Shown: piece by piece, positions 44,502 to 57,202 of the stretch
How positions within the stretch are numbered: the stretch's first letter is position 1
Layout of the letters: the number at the start of each line of letters is the position of its first letter
Assembly: GCA_026119935.1 (NCBI GenBank)
Contig: JALRMH010000028.1
Span: 124,001 to 188,000, forward strand
DNA length: 64,000 nt
Direction: 5' to 3'
DNA from: Endothia cerciana
Taxonomy: Eukaryota > Ascomycota > Sordariomycetes > Diaporthales > Cryphonectriaceae
The notes under the pieces: generated by a model
What the model was told of the DNA's origin: nothing
The model's database searches: none
Seen by the model: only the letters and a program-made list of their open reading frames with translations
Made by a program: the position numbers and the translations under genes

Positions 44502-47419
44502 GCCCAGACTGTGAGACCTCATCACCACTCAGGCTTCGAACCACACGTGTTGGATCATTGTGCAACTGCAGCTTTCTTTAGCTCTGCTTCGTTTTACGTA
44601 CTCCTCTCTCAAGTGTCACATCTTTTGGAAACCGGATTCAAGTTGTCCAGGGACAGGACGGAAAAAATTGCATTGGTCGGCTATCTGGTTTCTTTCCTTC
44701 ACATGATTCCCACGCACACATAGGACATCTTAACCCATTGGCTATGCTCACAGGCTTTGGGATCGCATATAATATCACACTAGCATAGCGCCGCCTCGCT
44801 CACCGTAGGGCACACAAGAGGTCTGGCTCCATGGCGTTGTACAATTTTGGAGGGGGGGGGGGGGGGTTTGGCAAGGGGAGTGGCTGGTCGGCTCGTGGAT
44901 GCCGCCGGCGAGGATATCTCATTGGTATGCGTCTCCTGCTTTCATTGGGATCAGTATCTGTGTGTGGAGGCAAGGGATGGACGTACCAAAAGGGTTCAAT
45001 CACCTGTCTGTCTAGTTTAGAGCAGCAAGGAGTCTCGAGGAAGGCGTCTGTCTTGGGTCGCGGGCTTCGTACTCGCTGCGGAACTTGAGGCGAGTCATGC
45101 CGACGGCTCCCATTGCTCCCGTCATTTCAACTGCAGGACTTTGAGGTCGTCCGGTGCAAGTCGGACGGGACAGCAGCTAAAGGATCGCTGGGTTGAGCAG
45201 GATTTCTCAATGCATGCTACGTTACGTGTGGCCGTGAGATGATCCAGGTTGCATACCCAAGGAAGATGAATAGAGATAGCTCGCCTTAAAACGGAAAGCT
45301 GTCACAAACAACCTCTTCATCGATTATTCTCCACGCGTGGTGGTTTTCCCGTTGCATGAACTCTATCGCGCCTATATCCAGTGAAAGAGATGCCTGGTGT
45401 TTTTTTCCTTTTTTTTTTTCCGAGAGCATACCTCTCACACTGATCTGAAGGAGGGCCTCTGTCCTGCCGTCCAAGATATTATTACCACCACCTCAATCGG
45501 CCCATCCGCCAGCTACCCTCTCTCGCCATCCCATCAGATCAAAGCCCGCCCACACTCTCCCCGGTCTTTCCACAGTGCCATTCACCTTCGCCTCTGAGCC
45601 CCGCCGTAGTCACGAACATCCTCCCATCCCTCTCCGCCCGGTCCCCGGCCCCCCTCCCCCCCACGTGCACAAGACGTACTGCTCGCCAGCACCAGCTCGT
45701 CCTCAGCGCCTGCGACCGTGGCCAAAGGCCCCCAGCGCGACGTAAGGCACGACCCGCTGTCCCACGGGCCGGCGGGCCGAGACCACCACGAAACCGTCGA
45801 TCAAGGCAGTGCAAAAAAAAAACCCCCCCCCCAAAAATCCAGAGTCCTCCGAGGCCCGCCCCCCGCCCCCCTCTTCCCCCCGGTTGGCGGGGGAGGTGAG
45901 GTAAGGTGTAAGAACGTCTTGGCGGGCCCCCCTCCCCGGCGGTAAGACCTCGGCGCCCGCTCGCGCCTGAGACGACGGGTCCGTCGTCAGGTCGCGTGGT
46001 TGGGGTGCAGGGCGCCGTCCGTTGTGGGAAACCTGCCGCAGGGGCGGTGGAGGCTGGTGATGTAATGTTGCGGGCGAGGTCGGCCTTCCGAGGCAGACCG
46101 CGCCCCAGGGGGTTGTGGGTGGCCGTCTACCGCGATGGGCGGTGTGGTTATCCCGGGTTGTGATGCCGTTGATCACGCCCGTGCTGGGGGGAAGGGGCGG
46201 TGGGGGGAGGGGCCCAGGGTCCTCTTGATTGTGGGCTGAGATCCATCCTCCTTCTTTGACGTCAAGACTCCACAACGCGGAGGCTCTGGAAAAGCCAGCC
46301 CCGTCCGTGGTGAGGGTATTGTTTCAGGCTCGCGAAGGACGAAAGACTCCGCCCGGGCGGACAGATGACGGCCGGGCGCAGGACCGCCGCGAGCCTGCCG
46401 GGCGTTGGGGGGAGAGGAGATCGTCTCCGCGTCTGTGGAGGATGAAACGGACTGAGAGCTAGAGCGTACCTTGGGATGGTGATGGGACGGGTGCGAGGCT
46501 GAGACCTGTTCTCATTATAGCGCGGGGGCTGACTGCAGACCGGTCTATCTTAAACTTTACCCCGTGGAGTTAACCGTTGCGAGTTCTTCAACGTCGAAGA
46601 TGAGTTATCTTTATATGGCCACAATGAGCTGAGCGGCTGTGCCTCACAGGTGGGCGAATTCAAGGCATGCCGGACACTATCAGCATCGGCATCTCCGCCT
46701 AAGGCCGGAAAGCCCAAGACGACGATTAATCCAAATCCCCCTCTTCTGATGCCTCTATTCCCTTCCCTCATCACTCAGGCAACGAGATTGGCAGAGGTAT
46801 ATCGATGGTGACAGATGATCCTGATTCTCCCAAGATAGCCGATGCCACGACTCATTGCTACCACCTCGCAAGTCACATGTCAGGCACATGAACGGCAAGG
46901 CTGATTCGTATCCATGGCCCGCGGGGCACACACCTTCATTGGCAGCACGTTCACTGGGCTCAGATAGGTCCCAGGTTCAGTGCCTGTGTGATGCCCTACC
47001 AGACCAGCTGGAGGGCTTAGGTGAGCCGGGGACCAAGCCAGGCGTTTACGCCCATTTTATGGTATGGACCCCTACTACCCTTAAATAATGTAACATGGGT
47101 TTCAACTCAAGTCGAAGGCTGTTGGGAGGCAACCTGGCAAGTAGCCGTGGACTGACAGTCGGTCCGCCAGCCAGGCCCTCTAATAACGCCGTCGATATGT
47201 CGTCCGGTAGGTCAGAGGCACGGTGTCGACGGGTCGGAAGGCGGTGGCTACAAACCAGGTGAACAGGATTCTAGAGTAAAAGTTAGCACATGAAAAGGTC
47301 CAGCCGCCTCGACAGCTAGGAAGTATCCTAAATTAGCGGACCTTCTACGACCAGAGCTCCGGCCGTAGCATTGAACGGTATTTTGAAGGCGCAAGGGTGT
47401 CGGGAATTATCTCAACTTT
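44502..47419. other. 2.9-kb convergent intergenic region
   Basis: It lies between the kinase (+) and ALG2 (-) stop codons. It contains a run of 15 G at 44852-44866, A10C10 at 45813-45832, and a C-rich, promoter-like block at 45480-45700. A minus-strand frame around 46150-46450 reads in protein-like fashion but has no convincing start, intron or domain. No gene is supported. Confidence 0.4.
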
Positions 47420-49061
47420 CTATCGTTGGCTGCGGGATAGGATGGTGAGGGCTACCACTCCCACAGCGGCGAGAAGAGCTATCAGTCCACCCTTTGTACC
47501 GTCGCGAATGGTAAGGAGAGTCATCGGGATGCCGAAAGCAGCGCCCATTGCTATGATGACCACCAGCAGAAAGACGAGCAATCTGCTCAAGGTGCCACCG
47601 CGCCTCGGGTTCTCGATCGCGGCAAAGATATCATCAAGGCGCTCAGCCATCTGCGTATCGGCGAAGTTGCCACGTACGCGTGCCATGCCGCTGCGGCCCA
47701 TCTCGGCCAGCTCGTCCTTGCTCATCTCGTTCAGGACCTTATTCATGACCCGAGTCCACTCATCGACCTCCTCCGGATCCCTTAGCCAGCCGGTCTCGCC
47801 CTCGACCACCGTCTCCGTAGGGCCGCCAGTGTTGGCCGCCAGAACAGGAACGCCGGAGAGCATGGCCTCGAGAGGGACAATACCGAAGTGCTCGTTGGAC
47901 GGGGTGTAGGCGAGGAGCTTGGCGGACCTGAGCAGCTGCTGCTTGAGAGAATTGGGTACGCTTAGGAGGAAGACGACCTCGGCATCGGAAGGGACGGCCA
48001 GGGCGGGCTGTATGGATTGAACGGTCGTATTTGAGAGGCCGAGCGAGTCGGCGAGGGAGACGAGTTCGTTGTGATAGCCAACGTTCTCGGAGATGCGGGG
48101 GTCATAGCCACCTGAGCATTGGAATTAGTCGAGTGCAGGAGATTAGCAAAGGGGAGGACAGGAGATCTCCATACCAGCCACGACAAGCTTGACCCCCTTC
48201 CTCTGGTCCCTGCTCAGCCCTGCAAATGCCTTAATCGCCAGGGCAACATCCTTCTTGCGCTCATAGCGATTGATACTCAGGATGACCTGTCCATGCTCCC
48301 ATTTCACTCCACCAGCCTGCTCAACACCATCCTCTTGTGTCCGTGTATCAATGCAAGGATACACAACCTTCAGCTCTTTCTCTTTGACCAAAGCAGGCCA
48401 GGTCCGGCCGACAACACCACGCGTGAATTTGGAGTTGACCGCGACCGCATCTGCAAAGCTCATGCTGAGCCCTTCCCACATATCAAACAGGATCCGATAG
48501 AGGCGCTTCCACAGCTTCTGTCGTCCTTGCACGAGGAGCAGGTCTGGAAAATGGCAGTAGAAGAGGATGGGAGGGCGGGGTTGGAGGATCTGGAGGAGGG
48601 GCAGGCCTGCACTGAGCTGGTCGGCGAAGAATGCATCAGGTTTCAGGTCGTCGAGTTCGCCTGAGTATTTAATCTGTATGAGGAGGTGTGCCTGGCGGAG
48701 GATTGCACAGAGGATGCTGAAACGAGACAGGACAGAAGGAGGGACTATGGTGTTGCCGCGGACGCGAACATCGAGGGTTCCTTGGGTAGCATATGTGAGC
48801 TTGAGCGCCAGGAGGGGAGGATCTTGGGAGCATTGAGACCAGGCTCTAAACCGATCACATACCATTCCTTGCCTCGTCGAAGCAGTGAGCAGGGTCACAA
48901 TGACTTGTGAAGATGGTGATCTTGTGCCCTCTGGTTTGGAGGCCGACAGCGGCGTCGACAACGAGCCTCTCAGCACCTCCAATGCCGAGATCAGGGTGAA
49001 AGAAGACGATTGTCTTCTTCTTGGACTGTGTTCCTGCCATCTTGCCAGCGAGATGGCTCAT
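47420..49061 (-). CDS. ALG2: Alpha-1,3/1,6-mannosyltransferase Alg2 (N-glycan assembly)
   Basis: Exons 49061-48863, 48780-48175 and 48111-47420 give 498 residues (491 from the second ATG at 49040, whose context is better). Introns of 82 and 63 nt have GTATGT and GTATGG donors, and both are phase 1. The N-terminal signature HPDLGIGGAERLVVDAAVGL is typical of Alg2. The GT4 donor-site segment NEHFGIVPLEAMLSGVPVLA carries the E-x7-E motif, and the C-terminus has two membrane segments (LLVFLLVVIIAMGAAF and GGLIALLAAVGVVALTIL). In the family, Alg2 adds the second and third mannoses to the dolichol-linked oligosaccharide on the cytosolic face of the ER. It is essential in yeast. Confidence 0.94.
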
Positions 49062-50220
49062 ACCACAAACTGCTGCGACGGCTGTGGTAAGGGGGTAGTT
49101 GAGATTGTCGCCGAATACAAGTGGACAGACAAGCAGTGCATGTAAGACGTTCGTAAGCTCAAACGGGCCCCACCAGATAACCCCCTGCGGCTAGACATCA
49201 TTGTGGGGTGTGTTTTAGTCAGCTGTCTGGACCCTTGGCTTTTCAGAGTGTCCTCAGGGAACGACACTTAGCATACAGGTCACCTCACCAGAGGTTTCCG
49301 GGATGTCTCATAGCTCATCAAGGAGACTATTCCGGTTCACTTCCGTCGGAGCCTCTCTCTGATATCGAATCTGTCACTAAAGCCGTTCTCTTAGGTGTGC
49401 TCCCCCCCCCCCCCCAGGCCACGCCTCAAATTCTCGTCGGTTCGTCGATACGTGCAGGGGGACAGCGAGTTCCAAGCAGTGAGTATGCAGCACGCGCAAC
49501 GTCAGGAGAGAGCTCACTGGAGCGGGTGACAATCTCAAGTACGGAGTGACACCGCCAGAACCGTAGGTGGCGCATACTTCCTTCGTGGCTCGTCACCGCA
49601 TGTGGAGATCGATTTAGTGACCAGATCAGTACCAGACAGGCCGACGTCACGAGCAAGTCCAGCAGTGGCAACCATGTCAGGTATGATTACGACCAGTCCT
49701 ATTGTTTTTTTTTGGGGGGGGGGGTTGTCTCTCTATGAATGTTGTCCCTTGATAAGAGCAAGAAGTGCCAATGAACCGCCCTGGCCTTGAACTCTCAGGG
49801 AGGGGTATCTCGCGTACCGTTGTGTGGGAAAGCCCCAGCGGACCATCGTGACCGTGTGGATTATCGTGAAGCCTCATTACCCCCGCGCCTTTACCCCCGC
49901 GCCGAATTAGGTTCCGCCCAAAATCCCCTCGATTGTACATGGACCGAAAAACTCCCGGCAAGAACCCCTCAAAAAAAGCAACCCGAAGATGTCCATCCCC
50001 TCCGTTCCCTGACAGGCCTCAGTCCCATTACCCATATCCCCTGCCTTAACTCCGTCCGCAGAATCTGCAGGCGATGAAGACGGTATCCGGGTAAATCGTG
50101 GAAGAAGTGGGAGTAATGGACGTCAAGAAAAATTGGAAAATTAGTTGTGGAGTATTAGGCCATGAGCTCGATCCCGAACATGTGACAAGTCAAGAAATGG
50201 GAAAGAGGTTCTGCCCTGAC
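49062..50220. other. Intergenic region between ALG2 and the CFEM gene
   Basis: Both neighbours are on the minus strand. It should hold the ALG2 promoter and the CFEM gene 3' UTR. There is a run of 14 C at 49402-49415 and a T9G11 tract at 49705-49724. No gene is seen. Confidence 0.5.
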
Positions 50221-51360
50221 TTAGAGCAGCATCGCGGCCACGCCTGCGGCAGCCAGGAAACCGACTGGGGCGGCAGTCATGTGAGGCGCCTACACAAGCA
50301 AATGTCAGAACGAGAGGTGTTGCGGCGCAGGACGGTTGGGACTTACGAAGGCGGAGGAGGAACTCGAGCTGCCGGTGCCAGAGGCAGAGGAGGCAAGAGA
50401 GGACGCAGCACCCGAGGCAGACGAGGCGGCACTGGCGAGAGAGCTGGCCACAGAGCTGGCACTAGCGCCAGCAGAGCTGGCAGCAGAGGCCGCACCGCTG
50501 CTGGCCGAGCCGACAGCGCTGCTGGCCGAGCCGACAGCGCTGGAGGCAGAACCGCCAGCGCCAGCGCCAGTGCTGAAGATGGTGGAGGCCGCGGAGGTGG
50601 TGATGGTGGAGCCGCTGGTGGTCAGGGTGGTCAGGTAGGACGAGGTGGTGACGGCAGAGCCGGAGCCGCCAGCGCTGCCAGAAGAAGCCTTCGATCACGG
50701 AGTCAGCTCATGAAGAGAAAAAGAGTTGTGAACTGTTTGCGGGGACTTACGGCGCTAGCACCACCGGAGGCACTGCTGGTGACAGTCGGGGCAATGGTGC
50801 CAGAGGTGACCTGTAGCCAGGTCAGAGTGGATCGCAAAGGCGGGTACGACCCAGGATGGCGGTACTCACAGTCTCGACGGTGGTGGGGATGGCGACGCCA
50901 GCAGCTGAAAAATTGTCAGTTGTCGGTTCAGACTTGCAAAGGTACGAATGGTGGGTTCGACCTACAGGAACAGTAGGAAACGCCATAGGCAATGACCGAG
51001 GAGGCAGCGGCGGGGCTGTCGCAAGACTCGTTGGAGCAGTCACGGACACCGTAGGCGAAGGTGTCATTGGAGCAGAGGCAGTTGGCCTCGGTGCTGGAGC
51101 CTGCGGTGCAGCCGAAGCTGGGGGCCAGGTTGAGCAGGTTGGTGATGCAGGTCTTCTGCAGAGGGCGTCAGCAGCCGCGCAGGGGTGAGATCATGGAGTG
51201 GCCAAGAGGGGCCAATGCCTGGGCAGGGAAGGAGAAATGCAGTGCCTGGAAGGCGAGCAGGGCTACCTACGCCACACTGGGGGAGGCCGTCGTAGCCACC
51301 CTGGGCCGCGACGGCGCCGATGAGGGCGAGGGTGCTGAAGACGGTAGCGGTGACCTTCAT
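50221..51360 (-). CDS. CFEM-domain GPI-anchored cell-wall protein
   Basis: Six exons: 51360-51271, 51155-50966, 50904-50870, 50810-50751, 50688-50347 and 50289-50221, giving 261 residues. All five introns (57-115 nt) have GTAGGT, GTGAGT or GTAAGT donors and the phases fit. A signal peptide (TVFSTLALIGAVAAQ) is followed by a CFEM domain with all eight cysteines (PQCGKTC, FGC, ANCLC, RDC, ESC, SYC); the first intron splits the domain right after QCG. A Ser/Ala/Thr/Gly-rich stalk with a tandem repeat (SASSAVG) follows, then a hydrophobic tail (APVGFLAAAGVAAMLL) typical of a GPI attachment signal. CFEM proteins sit in the wall or plasma membrane; some bind heme or iron and some act in host interaction. 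The specific role here is unknown. One exon is only 35 nt. Confidence 0.9.
50497..50545 (-). repeat. Tandem 24-bp repeat in the CFEM protein stalk
   Basis: Two nearly identical 24-bp units encode Gly-Ser-Ala-Ser-Ser-Ala-Val repeats in the Ser/Ala-rich stalk. Such repeats commonly vary in copy number in fungal wall proteins. Confidence 0.7.
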
Positions 51361-52958
51361 CTTGACAACTTGCGTGTGGTCGCGCCTGGTTGCTCTGTGG
51401 GAAGGGTGTTGATGCGTGTGTTGATGCCGAATGATGATGGCAGTGAGGCTGTCGAGAGTCGATGCGTGACAGTAATACTCAAGGCGTGGAATTTCTGTTG
51501 GGGTGAGGGGATCTTGTTGGTCAACACGTCCGAGATGCGAGACTGGTGAATAGAGGATGGTGGAAGAAGAGTTGATCGAGGGTGGGAGGGCGCGGGGGAA
51601 CTTAAAGAAAGGAAACACAGTGAAGGTCTGCAGTGAAGGAGGTAGGCAGGCAGGTGTGAGGTGTGAGGTGGCAGGGGAGAGGGGGGGTTAAGAAAGTTCG
51701 ATGTGGCAGGTACGGTCCTGGTCCTGGGTCTGGGTCTGGGTCTGGCTCACATGGGGTGGTGGATCACAAACAAAAACTTGGCCGCACTTACTGGTTTCTG
51801 TGACGCGTGGAAGGAGGAGAAAAAGAAAGGAAAGGGGAAGAAAAAAGGGAAAGACGGTAGGTAACTTGGAAGGCAGGTTCAGAGGTAGCCGGGCAGGTTT
51901 GCGGGCTTGCTTGATGTCCACGGCGCGCCTGCAGCTAGCTAGTTGAGGTGAGGGCGAAGCAGGGCAGGCCTCGCAGGTCGTACTAGAGGTAGATCCCCAA
52001 CCCGTCTGGTCCCCCTCCCCTGCTGAGGCCTGTCTGGGCTACAAGCTCGGGTACCTGACATCAAAAGGAAATTTGTGCTAGATTAGCTGTAACGGACATC
52101 CAGCCAGGTGGTACCTGACTTACCTGTCCGGTGTTCCGTTCGCCTTCTACAGCCGACTTACACACCCCTGCCCGCGGCCAAGGCAGATCATGGCCCCACC
52201 CTGCTGCTACCGTAGTACATGGTACCTATGCTAACTGTTGAAACACACACCCCGATGTCTCCAGAAACCGATCTGATATTGGTCCTCTTCGCGTTGCAGC
52301 TCGAATTCTGCATGTGCTGCAACGGGAATCCTTGGGACCACAGCATTATTGGTAAACTCCGTCAGGCCGCACCAGAGGCCTCTCCCCGCCCCCCCCCCCC
52401 CGGCAATGGTGCAGTACCTGCTCAGGTACGAAGTCGACCATCGATCAGACCACCAACCAATCTGTTGTCATGACGTTAACCGGGGCCGACAGGCAGTCCA
52501 GGCACTGCACCACATACGGCCGCCTGCATGTGTCCCCTTCTGCCATCTGAATCATCGGCCCACGCCGGGCCACTTCCTGCGGTAGGTCCCGTGCTGTCCC
52601 CGTCACCGACTCTAACGATCCTGGGCGGCAGGGTTGTCAGAGGTGGACCCTGAGAAGAACGTCGGTGGCTGACCGCTGGGTGGGAGAAGAACAGGGTCAT
52701 CGATCGACGATAAAACCGGTACCAAGTATTCCACACCTTCTCCAGCCCTGAAGCGAGGCGGGCCCATCGTGCCAGATCCGACAGGCTGCCCGGCCGGACG
52801 ACGTCGGGACGAACTGACGCTAGACGGTGTCTACAGATGACGGCATGGCTCGCCTGTTAATCCCATCGACGGTATCACAGCCCCGGGTACAGGCACATAC
52901 GTGACGACCTTGAAACCTGCCAGGCTACGCAACAGCGGTCAGGACTCAGACCTTGGGC

Positions 52959-52960
<2 letters not shown>

Positions 52961-52990
<30 letters not shown>
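52961..52990. repeat. (CA)n microsatellite
   Basis: About fifteen uninterrupted CA units in non-coding DNA. Confidence 0.9.
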
Positions 52991-52993
<3 letters not shown>

Positions 52994-55184
52994 CATCAGG
53001 CCTTCTGCACTGCAGCCGGCTGGGGCATTTCTGGCAGGAACCGGGCAGCCGACCCCCGGAAACTTGCGGGCCAGAGCTTCCCACAATGCTACGTGGACGA
53101 CCTCGCCAGGTGGGTTGGCCGACGTCCGAGTTGACCGATTCATTGATTCCTCAGTACTGGTTCTCGTCTGGCCCGACGCCGTGCATTGTGGTATGGCACC
53201 CAGCTAGCGTGGCCCGAAGCAGGGAACTATCACACGGCAAAAACAGGCTCGAAGAAACAGATGAAGTCAATTTTAAGTATTGGGGGCGGGCCAGAGTGGC
53301 TGGTGCCCGTCACTGGCCCCTCGTCCATTGGCCAATTCCTCGGATCGGGGGCTGGCCGCAGCAAGGCTCCCCAGTTCAATGGCCTTACTAGTATCGACCG
53401 GGGCAGAGACCCCCCGTCTGTGCGGTGCCACGAACTCTTTTGACTATTCGTCCTCGAGTTCTCCTCGGTTAGAACCCCGCCCCAGGAATTGGCAGACATT
53501 GATGGTGGTAGAAATGTGGGGCAAGGCGACGCCTTGTGCGTCTGCGGCGATGGGCAGCAGCCTGAAATCGAACAAGAAATATCTGGAGTCTGGGCGGCAT
53601 CACCGGGTGATGTCATCTGGAGAATCCCTGCAATAGCTTCACGAACCTGACTGGTTGTCACGGCATTGGGACGCATGTCCTGGGCGGTTAAGGGATCTCC
53701 CCTCCGGATCGAATCAAATCCGGCCCGAAATACGCTTGTGCAATCTCCCCTGGCACCTCAGACATCAGTGTCGAAATGCATATACATCTTGCTGCAGTGC
53801 CCAGGTCCTAACGCCGCCCTGCCTCCTTCATTTTCATCGAGGGGCCTGGGACTCTGCCAACGTGGTCGAGCTTGTCTTCTCCGGTCGTCCTAGCCATTGT
53901 CAGTCATCAGGTGCCTATGTAACAACCCGGTCGAGGGGCTGGGATATCGGAGCTCTGTGTGAGAGGTCCAATGACTCTGTACGTCCTCCGCCCGCAGCTC
54001 CGTTTCGGCTAGACTTCGCGGCCGGTGGCGACCTTCCTTCTCCTCCTCCCCTCCTTGCTGTGGTTTCTCTTTGGACACAAGGCCTATATGAGGGCTGCCG
54101 TATCTGCACCTTCCCCTTTGATCGTAGTCTTGCTCTTCTTTTTTGCTATTGAAGACGGCTTAGGTGCCTGACGTGGCCCAGAGACTACCGAAATACACGT
54201 TGGCATCATTGCAGAGAAAACACTCGAGCTGGTGGTCCCAGCCCGATCGATTTCGGGACTGCAACCACCACTCGGGTCATCCTTGACCGGGACCGCAGAG
54301 GGGGGAGCCGCTGGCGGGGACAAGCCACGCGGGAGGGGGGCCTAAGGCGACCCGTCCAATTGGTGCCGTTCCGCTGCAGTGTCCCTTTCCCAACGCGGGC
54401 CCACCGAGGACAATCGGCCGGCCTCTTTGGGTGTGTGCCAGCAGGGCGACAACATGATGGTACTCGTTCCTGGACTCACCAAATCTGCATTTCACGTCAC
54501 ATGGGCGATCCCTGCTGTGCACGGAGGAGACCAGGCACGTTTCTCATTGGGTCATTTCTCTTCTTCTCGAGATGAGGCCTCAGAAATTAGTAGCCCACGA
54601 CATGCCTAGCAAGCTGACACACCTGCCTCTTCCTGCGCAGTCTCGTGCCCGGCAGTCATCTCCGGGCAAACGGGCTAAGTCAGGTTGATCGCCTGGCTCT
54701 TATTTAGAGGACGACGCTATCACCATCCGGCCTACCATCCAGTTGTACCAAGAACATGCCAGCGAGAACCAAGCATGTCCTCGACCTCGAGTAGTCTTGA
54801 GGCCGTCACGTGGCCACCGCCTAATCCCAAGGTTCAAGCTGCGGATCCAAGCATCCAGATATCGACGCCGAGCAACGCTCTCGCATAACCGAACCGGCCA
54901 GAGGCGGTCTGATGATGGTTTATCAGCGTGCACCTGCCGCAACCTTGCCTGGTTGTCCGCTCCCACAAGCCGTTGAGGAGGGAGGGCAACGGCTCAGCAC
55001 GGCGCCCAGAGCGTGCTACCTCTGCGGAAAGCCTGTTGTACCAGCCCCCAAGTGAAATTATGTTGCACACGGCACACCAGCCACCGCTAGCATCTGCGGC
55101 CGTGCGGCGTATCATAACAATAAGCGATGAGAACAATCATATCTGATCGAGTACATTTTATCCGAGGCAGGGTTTCGGCGCCTT

Positions 55185-55200
55185 CCCCCCCCCCCCCCCC
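55185..55200. repeat. Run of 16 C
   Basis: The longest G/C homopolymer in the window, in non-coding DNA, followed by GCCGG. Confidence 0.85.
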
Positions 55201-57202
55201 GCCGGGGACAGTCTCGGTTTGATGAACGGCTGCAACGCTCGCTCGTCGCCGGGGGGATTTGTCTGTCATTTCTCGGCGCCCGACAAAAGAAAAAAGAAAA
55301 GAAAAGAAAAAGAAAAATCGGCACACACACATCTTGTCAACCGACTCGATCCTCGACGGGGCGGTATTGGCGTATAAGACAGCCGGTTTTTGACGAGAGG
55401 ATGTTATCCGTGTCTAACATCCGATCTGGCCTGGCTGGGCAGGCTTGATCTGAGGAGCCGTCGGGAACGTGACGAGCGCGGGGCTGCCCTGGCCTTCGCC
55501 CGTATGAGAGGCAGGCCATTGCGGAAAAGCAAAAGTGATGCAGGGGGAACAGCTGCCGTTGGCTGCGATGATGTGGACTAGAGGGGCCCTGCCCGCTGGA
55601 CCTTGAACAACCTCAACAGAAGGGGGGTCCACAGTGTTCTGTAGAACTGTCACGGTCCTCTGAATATCACCTACCTCGCACCTTCACCTCTCAGCCCCGT
55701 CCAAACAGCTCCCTCACTCCCTGCAAGGAGTGATAATAAAGGTGGTACGACCCCATCCATAGGGGGGTACACGGGCCAATCCACGAGCGGTGGTCTCCGG
55801 CCGGGGACCAAGATCGATCACATAGCATTTCCGTGGCCTCGACGAAAAGTTGACCCTACTTTCACTCGTTACAGATCTCATCGAGATTGGAATGAGATGG
55901 CTGCCGCACGGAACCAGTGCCGACACTACCGGTATTAAAATACAAGACCAAGGGCCGTTCCAGCCAGGGCATGAGTCGAATCCGAGCTGTTGAGTGACCG
56001 GTGGTCGACTGTAATCCACGCTGCCTCAGGTGATAAGGCGTATACAAGAATAGATTGTAGTCGTCTTACGGACCGTGTTGTCACCCATTCAAACCGAGCC
56101 ACTTCCCTCCCCCCCCCCTCCCCCAAAACAAAAAACCCCCCAAAGAAAATCCTACAAATACGAGGAAATTTCTAGGGACGCCACGCTCATGTGCCGCGGA
56201 ACCATCCTCTAGCTATATCCCCCGGTACGCACTGGCACCAGAAAACCCACCGCGATAGTTTAGGACGGGCCGGGAGGGCTTTGCGGCCTCTAGAGGCACC
56301 AAAGCGAGCTGCGGTCAAACAAGGCTACTCTTTAGTGAAGCCTTTTGCTATCCTTGACTGCACAAATCATTGCTGGAGTGAGGCTATCGGGAGGCTGAAG
56401 CCGTCATCACTCCTCACGTGAGCACTGTATGAGCGGCATGACGAGAAAGCAAGTGCGTTTTTAAAAGAGAGAGTGTGTGCGCGCTCGTCTTCCTTGACTG
56501 GCAGAAGAGGTTCTCATTCGGTCGTTTTGTGGGAGGACTCAACAGGACCTTTATGATGCTGTGGTATAGGAAAATAGGCGACGCGGTGTACATAAGGCAT
56601 CGAGAAGCCGGCAAAGGGGAGGGCAGGCACGAAGCAACCTACCGGTCTACAGCTACTCCTTCCACCGCTTAGTGAGCCCAACACATAAGGATACTTCAAG
56701 GGGATAGAGGGAGGTATTATTCAGACAGTGTTCAGACAGTAAAAAGGACTATGCCTATTCCTAAACCCAAGATACAATACAGTGGTATAACAGCCGCGAC
56801 AAGGAAAGTTGATAAGCAGAAGCAAAGGGGAAAGAAAAAAAAAAATGCCGCGTGATACTGTACGACGCGGCTATGTGCTCCGCGACACGCGTCGCGAACC
56901 TCGCTACCGTCTCAAGCCTCCACCATCCTCAAACTCGTACCGTGCGTATCATTGCCCATGTGTATGTGTTGCCGGTTACATAGCTGCTGTGCGACAGAGC
57001 CTTCGCAACATTACCTGATGTCTCACAAGGCCGCAGGTAACCAAGTTATGTGTGACGAGCAGCCAACCTGTCGGAAAGATCCAAAGCCACCCGACCATGC
57101 GAGAAAAGGGAAAGAACATAACAATGTCATCCTCCGTTGCCACATCAACATCAAAGCTCGTAGCGTATCCTTATACCGCAGACTCCGGTCGGGTATGTTG
57201 AT

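Larger units (their letters stand above)
51361..57202. other. 5.8-kb gene-poor region
   Basis: It lies between the CFEM gene promoter and the 3' end of RNR1. Only short overlapping frames are present. It has a (CA)n tract at 52961-52990, C runs at 52389-52401 and 55185-55200, a purine-rich tract at 55285-55318, and GTAC dyads near 52.0-52.25 kb. The part next to 51360-51620 is probably the CFEM promoter and leader. No tRNA, rRNA or transposon coding sequence is recognised. Confidence 0.45.
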
